Shown: in pieces, positions 43,641-51,827 of the stretch
How positions within the stretch are numbered: the stretch's first letter is position 1
Layout: each line of letters begins with the position of its first letter
From: Limnohabitans sp. 2KL-1
GTDB lineage: Bacteria > Pseudomonadota > Gammaproteobacteria > Burkholderiales > Burkholderiaceae_C
Length of the DNA stretch: 64,000 bases
Reading direction: 5' to 3'
Assembly (NCBI RefSeq): GCF_003063435.1
Contig: NZ_NESL01000006.1
Span: 109,476 to 173,475, forward strand
Program-made: the position numbers and the translations under genes
The notes under the pieces: generated by a model
Told to the model about the DNA's origin: nothing
What the model saw: the letters and a program-made list of their open reading frames with translations, nothing else
The model's database searches: none

Positions 43641-46138
43641 TGGTCTGGATTTTTCGAGTGAGCCTGACGGCCTTGGGGGCTCTGATGGCCGGTGCCTTGG
43701 GGTCCAGCGCCATGGCCCAAGGGGTTGCGCCGACCAACTTGGCGCAGGGCACCAACGTGACGTGCACGGCCGCACCGGCGGACATGTTGCCCATTTACCT
43801 GCGCGGCAGCATGAACGGCTGGACAGCTCAGGACGATTTCGAGTTCGTGTGGGACTGCAACGCCTGGTACCTGAATGTGAACCTGCAAGGCGAGCACGAG
43901 TTCAAACTGGCCGATGCGCAATGGCGTGTTGGCCACAGCTGGTCCACGGCCCAGCCTGCTGCAGGCCCGGATGCCTTGCTCATGGCCCCCGACAAGCCGG
44001 GTGTGGCCGGGGCCAAATTCCGCTTTTCAGGGGCGCATACCTTGCGGCTGAGCCGGCAAGAGGGTCATGTGCTGTTGCAGGTGCAGGCCCCGCATTTTGT
44101 CGATCCGCGTCAGCAGCCGGTCACCGATCCGGTGGCGCTCAGCCTGCGCCACGATTCGCGTGATCTGGCGTACCGCAGCCCGTTCGGTGCGGTGCCGCAA
44201 AACCAGACGGTGCGCTGGGCACTCAGGGCCTTGCCGGGCGTGGAAAAAGCCACACTGGTGCTCGATGTGCGCCGCCTGGAAGGCAATCAGGAAGTGCTGG
44301 ACTACCGCCACCTCACGCGCATCGAGATGCAGCGCACACATGGCGCTGCGCATCAAGGTGCGCATCAAGGTGCAGGGGCGGGCACGCACGAACTGTTCAA
44401 GGCGAGCTACCGCTTCAAGGACAAGGCGATTCATGGTTATTGGTTCGAGGTGGTGATTGGTGGCGTGAAGTACGTCTACCAAAACAACGCCGAGCCGATC
44501 CACTGGACGCAGGAAAAAGGCAGTGGCGGTGTGGGGCAGGTGAGCCTGCCCATCGCGCAAGAGCGGCGGGTGCGGCGCTTTCGCATCACGGTGTACGACC
44601 CCGCGTTCAAGGTGCCCGCCTGGGCGCAGGATGCGGTGTATTACTTCATCTTTCCTGAGCGCTTTCGCAACGGCAACCTGGCCAACGACCCGAAAGTGGG
44701 TGAGCGCCAGTACCAGAACCACGGCATTGAAGTGCATGGCCGTTGGGGCGAAGCGCCTTTCAAGCCGGGCACGGGCGATGGCTCGGACGCGCATTACAAC
44801 AACGACTTTTTTGGCGGCGATCTGCAAGGCATCATCGACAAGCTCGATGACATCCGTGACCTGGGTGCGAATGCGATCTACATGACGCCGGTGTTCAAGG
44901 CCGCCAGCAACCACAAGTACGACACGGCCGACTACCACCAGATTGACCCGGCCTTTGGCACGAATGCCGACTTCATACGCCTGACCCGCGAAGCCGCCAA
45001 GCGGGGCATCCGCATCATCCCCGATGCCTCGCTCAACCATGTGGGGGCCGATTCGCGCTACTTCGACCGCTTTGGCCACTACAGCGCGCAGGGCCTGGGG
45101 GCATTTGCCAACGGCCGCATCCAGGCCGACTCGCCCTATGCCAGCTGGTTCACTTTCGATGCCGCGCAGACCGAACCCGACCGGCAGTTCAAGGGCTGGG
45201 TGGGTGTGAGCGATCTGCCCGAGTTGAACAAGGCATCGCCCAGCTGGCGACGGTTTGCGTATGGCGACCGTGATTCGGTCACCCGCACCTGGCTGCGCAG
45301 GGGCGCTGCAGGCTGGCGCATGGATGTGGCCCCCTGGGTGCCCGATGACTTCTGGCGCGAATGGCGTCTGGCGGTCAAGCAGACCCGGCCCGACGCAATC
45401 ACCATCGCCGAGACCTGGTTCGATGCGTCCAAATACTTGTTGGGCGACACCTTCGATTCGACCATGAACTACGTGCTGCGCAATGCCGTGCTGGACTTCG
45501 CCAACGGCAGCGATGCGCGCAAGCTGGTGGCCAACGTCGAGCACCTGCGCGAGGCCTATCCCCGGCAGGCCTTTCATGCGCTGATGAATTTGTTGTCAAG
45601 CCACGACCAGGCGCGTGCCCTGCATGTGCTGGGCGGCCCGTTCGGGGCTGCGCCCGACGTCATGCAACAGGCCAAACAAAAACTGCGACTGGCCACGCTG
45701 GTGCAAATGACACTGCCCGGCTCGCCCACGGTGTACTACGGCGATGAGGTGGGCCTCAGCGGTGGCGATGACCCCTACAACCGCATGCCTTACCCCTGGG
45801 CCGACCAGGGCGGGCAGCCCGACCTAGCCTTGCGCAGTGACTTCAAGGCTTTGCTGCAACTGCGGCACCAGCAAGCCGTGCTGCGCCGGGGCACTTTGCA
45901 AGCCCCGCTGGTGAGCACGCCGCATCTGGTGGTGTTGGCGCGGCAACACGGATCGCAAACGGCCCTAATGGCCTACAACAACAGCGAGCAGCCCCAGACC
46001 GTGACGGTCGATCTGCCTGCGGCCCTGCGCGGCAAGCGCGGGGAGTTGTGGTGGGGCTCCGGTGTTGTTGAACGGCAGGGCCAGCGCATGACCTTGACCG
46101 TCCCCCCCATGGGGGGCTGGGTCTGGGGCACGCGATGA
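43637..46138 (+). CDS. Large exported GH13 glycosidase with N-terminal binding modules
   Basis: An 833-residue exported enzyme with signal peptide VSLTALGALMAGALGSSAMA. Residues ~45-130 resemble a carbohydrate-binding beta-sandwich (PIYLRGSMNGWTAQDDFEF), followed by a second beta module with a short tandem AHQGAHQG repeat near 240. The catalytic barrel starts about residue 330 (VYYFIFPERFRNGN): IRIIPDASLNHVGADS, nucleophile Asp563 in GWRMDVAPW, acid/base Glu592 in TIAETWFDAS, Asp657 in LSSHDQARAL. The form fits neopullulanase/cyclomaltodextrinase-like enzymes with starch-binding domains. Translationally coupled to the upstream amylase gene. Likely acts at or outside the cell surface, but localisation beyond Sec export is inferred. 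Confidence 0.9.
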   Translation: MMVWIFRVSLTALGALMAGALGSSAMAQGVAPTNLAQGTNVTCTAAPADMLPIYLRGSMNGWTAQDDFEFVWDCNAWYLNVNLQGEHEFKLADAQWRVGHSWSTAQPAAGPDALLMAPDKPGVAGAKFRFSGAHTLRLSRQEGHVLLQVQAPHFVDPRQQPVTDPVALSLRHDSRDLAYRSPFGAVPQNQTVRWALRALPGVEKATLVLDVRRLEGNQEVLDYRHLTRIEMQRTHGAAHQGAHQGAGAGTHELFKASYRFKDKAIHGYWFEVVIGGVKYVYQNNAEPIHWTQEKGSGGVGQVSLPIAQERRVRRFRITVYDPAFKVPAWAQDAVYYFIFPERFRNGNLANDPKVGERQYQNHGIEVHGRWGEAPFKPGTGDGSDAHYNNDFFGGDLQGIIDKLDDIRDLGANAIYMTPVFKAASNHKYDTADYHQIDPAFGTNADFIRLTREAAKRGIRIIPDASLNHVGADSRYFDRFGHYSAQGLGAFANGRIQADSPYASWFTFDAAQTEPDRQFKGWVGVSDLPELNKASPSWRRFAYGDRDSVTRTWLRRGAAGWRMDVAPWVPDDFWREWRLAVKQTRPDAITIAETWFDASKYLLGDTFDSTMNYVLRNAVLDFANGSDARKLVANVEHLREAYPRQAFHALMNLLSSHDQARALHVLGGPFGAAPDVMQQAKQKLRLATLVQMTLPGSPTVYYGDEVGLSGGDDPYNRMPYPWADQGGQPDLALRSDFKALLQLRHQQAVLRRGTLQAPLVSTPHLVVLARQHGSQTALMAYNNSEQPQTVTVDLPAALRGKRGELWWGSGVVERQGQRMTLTVPPMGGWVWGTR

Positions 46139-46146
46139 TGCAATCC

Positions 46147-46256
46147 GTCATTGCGAGGAGCTTGCGACGCGGCAATCCAGTGGCACCACTGCGAATTCAA
46201 CAGCAAGGACTGTGTAGCGTCTTTTCTGGATGGCCGCGCTCCCACGGCCTATGACG
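46147..46256. repeat. Dispersed palindromic repeat, CTGGATTGCCGCG family
   Basis: Left arm GTCATTGCGAGGAGCTTGCG followed by ACGCGGCAATCCAG (46147-46180) and right arm CTGGATGGCCGCGCTCCCAC ... TATGACG (46226-46256) are inverted relatives. Similar segments occur at 56208-56380. This is the common intergenic GTCATTGCGAG/CAATCCAG repeat style. It lies between two amylase genes and may form a long hairpin in their mRNA. Confidence 0.6.
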
Positions 46257-46309
46257 TGTCAATGGCCGTTGCCACCCCCTCCATTTCTCATTCATTTCAA
46301 ACCATCACC

Positions 46310-47536
46310 ATGAACCTCTTCCCCCACGTTGACTGGTCACGCAACGCCAGCATTTACGAAGTCAATGTCCGCCAGTACACCGCCGAGGGCTCGCTGAACG
46401 CGATGGCCGCACACCTGCCGCGCTTGCAAAAAATGGGGGTGGACATTTTGTGGTTCATGCCGATCCAGCCGATAGGTCAACGCCATCGCAAAGGGGGCTT
46501 GGGCAGTTACTACGCCATCAGCGATTACACGGCGGTCAACCCCGAATTCGGCACGCTGGCCGACTTCAAGTCCTTGGTGCAGCAGGCCCATGCGCTGGGC
46601 ATGAAGGTCATTTTGGACTGGGTGGCCAACCACACGGCCTGGGACCATGTCTGGACACAGCAGCACCCTGAGTGGTACCTGAAGAACGAGCAAGGCGAAA
46701 TCCACAGCTACCTGTACGACAACGGCACCGAGATCGAAGACTGGTCGGATGTTTGCGGCCTGGATTACAAGAACCCGAGCTTGTGGCCGGCCATGACCGA
46801 GGCCATGCTGTACTGGCTGCGTGAGGCCGATGTGGACGGCTTTCGCTGCGACGTGGCGGGTTTGCTGCCCACACCCTTTTGGGAGCAGGCGCGGGTGCAG
46901 ATGGAACAGATCAAGCCGGTGTTCATGCTGGCCGAGTGGGCCGATCCGGGTTTGCATGCCAAGGCGTTTGACATGACCTACGACTGGTCGCTGTACGAAG
47001 TGCTCAAGAAAATCGCCCGGGGCGAAGGCGATGCCCGGGACCTGCGCACGTATCTGGAGCAGCCCGAGGAGCTGTATCCGGTAGACGCCTACCGCATGAC
47101 CTTCACCGCCAACCACGACACCAATTCATGGCACGGGCACGACGCGGCGCACTACGGCGCAGCGTTTCGTGCCGTGGCGGTGCTGGCCGCCACGCTGCCC
47201 GGCATGCCGCTGGTCTACAGCGGCCAGGAGTCGGGGCTGAACAAACAGCTGCAGTTTTTCGAGAAGGACGCCATTGACTGGGGCACGTACGAACATGCCG
47301 ATTTTTATGCCGACTTGCTTGCGCTGAAAAAAGCGCACCCGGCCTTGCAAAACGGCGCGACCGGCGGCCCTGTCGACATCATGGACACGGGCCACACGGG
47401 GGTGTTCCGTTTCCAGCGCGTCAGAGACGGTTGCCGCATCCAGGTGACGGTGAACTTGACGGGGCAGGCCCAGCCTTTGCCCGAGGGGACGATGCTGGCG
47501 GGCTGGGCCTGGGAGATGGTTCAAGGCAGCTTGTGA
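46310..47536 (+). CDS. Cytoplasmic alpha-amylase-family protein (GH13)
   Basis: A 408-residue GH13 enzyme read from MNLFPHVDWSRNASIYEVNV, with no signal peptide, so probably cytoplasmic. It is compact compared with the others. Regions: MKVILDWVANHTAWDHVW, nucleophile Asp181 in DGFRCDVAGLL, acid/base Glu209 in FMLAEWADPG and Asp270 in FTANHDTNSWHG. The sequence EVNVRQYTAEGSLNAMAAHL is typical of a small group of bacterial intracellular maltodextrin-degrading alpha-amylases. It follows the two exported enzymes after a 171-base gap that holds a palindromic repeat. An upstream ATG at 46262 is in frame but has no better ribosome site. Confidence 0.87.
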   Translation: MNLFPHVDWSRNASIYEVNVRQYTAEGSLNAMAAHLPRLQKMGVDILWFMPIQPIGQRHRKGGLGSYYAISDYTAVNPEFGTLADFKSLVQQAHALGMKVILDWVANHTAWDHVWTQQHPEWYLKNEQGEIHSYLYDNGTEIEDWSDVCGLDYKNPSLWPAMTEAMLYWLREADVDGFRCDVAGLLPTPFWEQARVQMEQIKPVFMLAEWADPGLHAKAFDMTYDWSLYEVLKKIARGEGDARDLRTYLEQPEELYPVDAYRMTFTANHDTNSWHGHDAAHYGAAFRAVAVLAATLPGMPLVYSGQESGLNKQLQFFEKDAIDWGTYEHADFYADLLALKKAHPALQNGATGGPVDIMDTGHTGVFRFQRVRDGCRIQVTVNLTGQAQPLPEGTMLAGWAWEMVQGSL

Positions 47537-47613
47537 ATCGATGCCGTCATCGTCTATGGTGCACTTCGCCACGCCGAGCAAAAATTCGAATCATTTGAAT
47601 AGGAAATGTCTTC

Positions 47614-47988
47614 ATGTCTCTTGTTGATGTGGCGATTCCAGTGTTACCCAGTCGCTCAATTCCTGACACTGTTGCCTTTTATGGCCGATTGGGTTTTGAA
47701 GGGGGACCACACGCGTTCAATGGCGATTACGCCATCCTGAGCTGCCAGGGCATTGAAATTCATTTTTTCAAACACACGGCCCTGAGGCCTTTTGAGTCCT
47801 CAGCAGGTTGTTACATTCGTGTCCAAGAGGTCGATCCTTTTTACAGCGTTTGTTTGGGCTTGTCATTGCCAACGATGGGGATTCCTCGTTTAGAAAAACT
47901 TGAAAACAAAGCTTGGGGTCTTCGAGAATTTGCCTTGGTGGACGCGGACGGTAACTTGATTCGGATTGGGCAAATCTTGGCCCTGTAA
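47614..47988 (+). CDS. VOC-family protein (bleomycin-resistance-like)
   Basis: A 124-residue protein of the vicinal oxygen chelate fold: VAIPVLPSRSIPDTVAFYGR (first beta-alpha unit), YAILSCQGIEIHFFKH, and the final WGLREFALVDADGNLIRIGQ, the usual end of Glo_EDI_BRP proteins. It resembles bleomycin-binding proteins, which sequester the drug as a dimer, but many relatives have other roles. AGGAAATG precedes the start. Its base composition is visibly more AT-rich than its neighbours, suggesting separate acquisition. It sits alone between the amylase operon and the peptidase gene; no link to starch use is evident. Confidence 0.82.
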   Translation: MSLVDVAIPVLPSRSIPDTVAFYGRLGFEGGPHAFNGDYAILSCQGIEIHFFKHTALRPFESSAGCYIRVQEVDPFYSVCLGLSLPTMGIPRLEKLENKAWGLREFALVDADGNLIRIGQILAL

Positions 47989-48136
47989 GGGGCAACAGCC
48001 TCCGGGGTCAAGGTGGAAAGTCTTGAATCAAGTGACGGCATTTTTTTGAACCTGGCTGAACCCGCCAGGCTTTGATCCTTCTTCAAGCCGTCCATCAAGA
48101 TTTTTGGACGCTTCGATGACCCTGGCCAAAAGCATG

Positions 48137-50161
48137 TCAGGGTTGCTGTTTCAGATTTTTGTTCAGAAACTTCTCCACCCGCTGCCAGAAGTCGGCTTGC
48201 GCCTTGAGGTCCACTAAGCCGTGGCCTTCATCGGGGTATTCCACCCACTCGACTTGGGGGTTGTGGGCCCGGAGGGCATCGCGCATTTTTTCGCCATGCA
48301 CCAAGGGCACGCGCTCGTCCTTGCCGCCATAGGCCATGAGCAGCGGGCTCTTGATGCGGGCGGCCTGGTGCAAGGGCGAGTGCGTCCGCAGCATGTCGGC
48401 ATCCTTGATCGAATCACCCATCAGGCGGGGCAGGCCATAGGTCTTGGCCTGGTCGGTGGTGTCGCTCCAGTTCACGCTGTAAAGCAGTTGCGGGTCGGTC
48501 ACGCCCACCCAATTGATGCCGCAACGGAAAAGGTCCGGGTCATTGACCAGGCCCATCAGGGCGGCATAGCCGCCGTAGCTGGCCCCCATGATGCAGATGC
48601 GTTGGGGGTCGGCAATGCCTTGTGCGATGGCCCATTTGGCTCCGTCGGCCAAGTCGTTTTGCATGCCCTGGCCCCATTGCTTCCAGCCTGCGCCAAAGTG
48701 CTTGCTCCCGAAACCTGCACTGCCGCGAAACTCGGGTTGCAGCACGGCATAGCCGCGTGAGGCGAGGAACTGCGCGTCGGCATGCCAGCCCCAGCTTTGC
48801 CCGCGCACCCAAGGCCCGCCGTGGGCGTACACCAGCAGGGGCAGGTTCTTCTTGGCGCTGCCTGCGGGCAGGCTCAGCCAGGCGGGGATGCGCAAGCCGT
48901 CGCGGGCGTTGTAATGCACGAAGTCCATACCGGCCATGGCCTGCCCGCGCAGGTCGGGGCGCGCATCACCCAAGCGGATGAATTTTTGGGTGTCCCGGTT
49001 GAAGACCAGCGTGATGCCCGGGTTGCGGTCAGAAAAGCTGTGCACCAGCACATGGGGTGAATTGGAGTGCACCCCGGTGGACAGCTCATTGACGGTATGG
49101 GGCAAGGCCTTGTCGATGGTGTCCTGCAAAGCCTGTGCGGGCGGATGCGTCCATTGCGTCACGGGTGCATCGACGGTGTAACGCCAGCCCTGCACTTGCC
49201 CCTCGCTGACCACCGGCCTAGGGTACAGGTCAAACGCCTGGCTGTGCAGCACCGGTTTCTCGCTGGGTTGGTTTGTTTCAAAGCTCCAGGTGTAGAGGCC
49301 CACCGTGTTTTGCCCTTGGTTGCTGATGACGTAAAGCGTGCCCAGCGCGTCCATGTGGGTGGGGTAGAGGGTGCGGGTCAGGCTGTCCATGGTAGCCACG
49401 GTTTTCCAGACCTGGCCCGGTTCGCGCAGCCACATTTTCAGTCGCCCATCGCGCGCTTCGGTGGCTGCGCGCAACTCATTCTGTGCGTCAAAAACCCAGT
49501 GCGCCGCATGCTGCGGTGCATCGACTTCGCTCCAGCGGCCGTTGACGGTGTTGAGTTTGCGCACGCGGCGATAATCCGCGCCGAATTTTTTGTCGTAGGC
49601 CTCGGTCACGGTGACCCAGATGTCGTCACCGGTTTGGCGGGCGGAGGTCCTGAGCAGTTGGGTCGATTGCGGCAGCAACTCGGTGCTGTCGCCGTTTTTG
49701 ACCCGACTGCCAATGGTCTCAGCCAGTTGTCGGTAGCGCTCACCATTGGCATCCACCGCAAACAAGCCTGCATTGATGTCGCGCTGCCCTGCAGGTTTGA
49801 GCCAAGCCGCCAGGTTGAACACCAGCCGCTGGTCATTGACCCAGGCGAACATACCCACCGATTCGTTCTGGAACGAGGCCACCACCGTCGGGGTCTGGGT
49901 GGCCAGGTCCATTACGACCAGTTTGGCCCGGCTGTCCTTGACGCGCAGTTTGAACGCCACCTTTTTCCCGTCGGGTGACAGAACGGCATCGTCAAACTGG
50001 GGTTCCTGAAAAAAAGCTTCGACCGGTACGGTGGCCCGGGCGGTTGTGGTGATTGCAGTGATTGCGGTGGTTGGGGGCATCTGTGCGGCAACCCCCAGCG
50101 GCAGCAGTGCGGCCGCCAGTTGCAGCGCACGTTGGCACCATGTCCTGAACGATGGTTTCAT
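48137..50161 (-). CDS. Exported S9-family prolyl oligopeptidase-like peptidase
   Basis: A 674-residue serine peptidase with a signal peptide (LQLAAALLPLGVAAQ). Residues ~45-410 form a beta-propeller (FDDAVLSPDGKKVAFKLRVK, VVMDLATQTPTVVAS). The C-terminal alpha/beta-hydrolase has LLVYAHGGPWVRGQSWGW (oxyanion region), nucleophile Ser528 in CIMGASYGGYAAL, Asp615 in GKDERVPLVHGEK and His647 in YPDEGHGLVD. Such peptidases often accompany TonB-dependent receptor loci. It follows the halogenase gene, 61 bases downstream on the same strand, so co-transcription is likely. Its role in a carbohydrate locus is unclear. Confidence 0.93.
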   Translation of the reverse strand: MKPSFRTWCQRALQLAAALLPLGVAAQMPPTTAITAITTTARATVPVEAFFQEPQFDDAVLSPDGKKVAFKLRVKDSRAKLVVMDLATQTPTVVASFQNESVGMFAWVNDQRLVFNLAAWLKPAGQRDINAGLFAVDANGERYRQLAETIGSRVKNGDSTELLPQSTQLLRTSARQTGDDIWVTVTEAYDKKFGADYRRVRKLNTVNGRWSEVDAPQHAAHWVFDAQNELRAATEARDGRLKMWLREPGQVWKTVATMDSLTRTLYPTHMDALGTLYVISNQGQNTVGLYTWSFETNQPSEKPVLHSQAFDLYPRPVVSEGQVQGWRYTVDAPVTQWTHPPAQALQDTIDKALPHTVNELSTGVHSNSPHVLVHSFSDRNPGITLVFNRDTQKFIRLGDARPDLRGQAMAGMDFVHYNARDGLRIPAWLSLPAGSAKKNLPLLVYAHGGPWVRGQSWGWHADAQFLASRGYAVLQPEFRGSAGFGSKHFGAGWKQWGQGMQNDLADGAKWAIAQGIADPQRICIMGASYGGYAALMGLVNDPDLFRCGINWVGVTDPQLLYSVNWSDTTDQAKTYGLPRLMGDSIKDADMLRTHSPLHQAARIKSPLLMAYGGKDERVPLVHGEKMRDALRAHNPQVEWVEYPDEGHGLVDLKAQADFWQRVEKFLNKNLKQQP

Positions 50162-50222
50162 GTTTCCTCCCTGATTGAAAAAATGGCGCGGCGGATCTGT
50201 GCCCGCTCGCGCCCGGCTTGAC

Positions 50223-51743
50223 TCACATGTTCATTTTTGGGGCCGCGCAGTGCTGCGCGATGAAGTCGGCATGGTCTGGCATCACGCTCACGCATTTGGC
50301 AATGACCTCGCGCACGCTCTCCAGGTACTCGTGGATGCTGTCTTCCGATTGCAGATCCACCAGAGGGTGGTAACTTTGTGTGCGCAGGTTTTGCCCTTCC
50401 ATGACTTGCAGCCAGCCGTCTTCGGCAAACAACTCGTTGTCCACGCGCAGCACACGCCCGGTGGTCTTGTACAGGTCGATCTTGTGCTGCAAGGTGTCCG
50501 GAATGGCCATGTGGGCGCAGGCTTGCCAGAAGGCCGAGTCGTCGCGCTGGTTGACGTGGTAGTGCAAAATGACGAAGTCGCGCAGGCGCTCCATCTGGAA
50601 ACGGTTTTGCCGGTTGAACTCGGCAATCTGCGTGGGGTTGAAGCCTTGGTCGGGGAAGAACTCCACCAGCTGCGAAATCGTGTTCTGGATCAGGTGGATG
50701 CTGGTCGATTCCAGTGGCTCCAGAAAGCCGCTGGACAGGCCGATGGCCACCACGTTCTTGTTCCAGGCCTGCTGGCGCATGCCGGTGGTGAAGCGGATGG
50801 GGCGGGGATCGGCCAGGGCCTTGCCGTCCAGATGGGCCAGCAGCACCGAAGCGGCTTCATCGTCGCTGATGTACTGGCTGCAATACACAAGGCCGTTGCC
50901 AGTGCGGTGTTGCAGCGGAATGCGCCATTGCCAGCCGGCCTGATGGGCGGTGGAGCGGGTGTAAGGCGTGAGTGTGGAGGCCGACGCGCAGGGCACGGCC
51001 AAAGCGCGGTCGCAGGGTAGCCAGTGTGTCCAGTCTTCAAACCCGGTGTGCAGGGTTTGCTCGATCAGCAAGCCCCTGAAACCTGAGCAATCGATGAACA
51101 GATCGCCTTCGATCCGCTCGCCGTTTTCGAGCACCACAGCATCGACATGCGCGTCGCTGGGGCGCTGGCTGACCTGGGTGATCTTGCCTTCGGTGCGCAG
51201 CACGCCGCGCTGCTCGGCCAGCTTGCGCAGGTATTTGGCATACAGGCTGGCATCAAAGTGGTAGGCGTAGGCGATGTCGTTGAAGGGCGAGTTTTGCACG
51301 CCATCGGGTGTGGGCATGAATTTGTTGGCCAGCGCGGCCATGCGGGTGATGGCGTAATTTTCAAGCGGTGCGGCTTTGCCCAAGCGGCGCATTTTTTGCC
51401 AGTACTGGTCAAAGCGGGTGGTCCACAGGTCCTGCCCGATCTTGCCGAAGCCGTGCATGTAACGGTCGCCCTGTCGGCCCCAATTCACGAATTCGATGCC
51501 CAGCTTGAAGCTGCCCATGGTTTCGCGCATGAATTCGGCTTCGTCGATGCCCAGCACCTTGTTGAAGCGCTGGATCATGGGGATGGTGGCTTCACCCACG
51601 CCCACGATGCCGATCTCGTCCGACTCGATCAGCCGGATCGGGTAACGACCTTTGAGCATGGTGGCGAGTGCGGCAGCGGTCATCCAGCCGGCGGTGCCGC
51701 CGCCCACAATGACGATGGATCGGATCAGGGGTGCTTGTTGCAT
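50223..51743 (-). CDS. Flavin-dependent halogenase (tryptophan halogenase family)
   Basis: A 506-residue FAD-dependent halogenase-type protein. FAD-binding motif GGGTAGW at 14-20, GVGEATIP, the catalytic Lys80 in GSFKLGIEFVNW (equivalent to Lys79 of PrnA), the family motif WQWRIP at 271-276 and the active-site Glu345 in GFLEPLESTSI (Glu346 of PrnA). All residues required for making and using hypohalite are therefore present. It needs reduced FAD from a partner reductase, not seen here. Homologues of the BrvH kind are known next to TonB-dependent receptors in Caulobacterales and Xanthomonadaceae, with unknown natural substrates. Located directly downstream of the large receptor gene, probably co-transcribed. 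Confidence 0.93.
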   Translation of the reverse strand: MQQAPLIRSIVIVGGGTAGWMTAAALATMLKGRYPIRLIESDEIGIVGVGEATIPMIQRFNKVLGIDEAEFMRETMGSFKLGIEFVNWGRQGDRYMHGFGKIGQDLWTTRFDQYWQKMRRLGKAAPLENYAITRMAALANKFMPTPDGVQNSPFNDIAYAYHFDASLYAKYLRKLAEQRGVLRTEGKITQVSQRPSDAHVDAVVLENGERIEGDLFIDCSGFRGLLIEQTLHTGFEDWTHWLPCDRALAVPCASASTLTPYTRSTAHQAGWQWRIPLQHRTGNGLVYCSQYISDDEAASVLLAHLDGKALADPRPIRFTTGMRQQAWNKNVVAIGLSSGFLEPLESTSIHLIQNTISQLVEFFPDQGFNPTQIAEFNRQNRFQMERLRDFVILHYHVNQRDDSAFWQACAHMAIPDTLQHKIDLYKTTGRVLRVDNELFAEDGWLQVMEGQNLRTQSYHPLVDLQSEDSIHEYLESVREVIAKCVSVMPDHADFIAQHCAAPKMNM

Positions 51744-51827
51744 GTCGGGCTCATTTGCAAAAAAGGGGGCGCCGGGCCCCCTTTGATTTTGTCACCCCGG
51801 CATGCCAGGGTGATGGTTGCAGGACGA

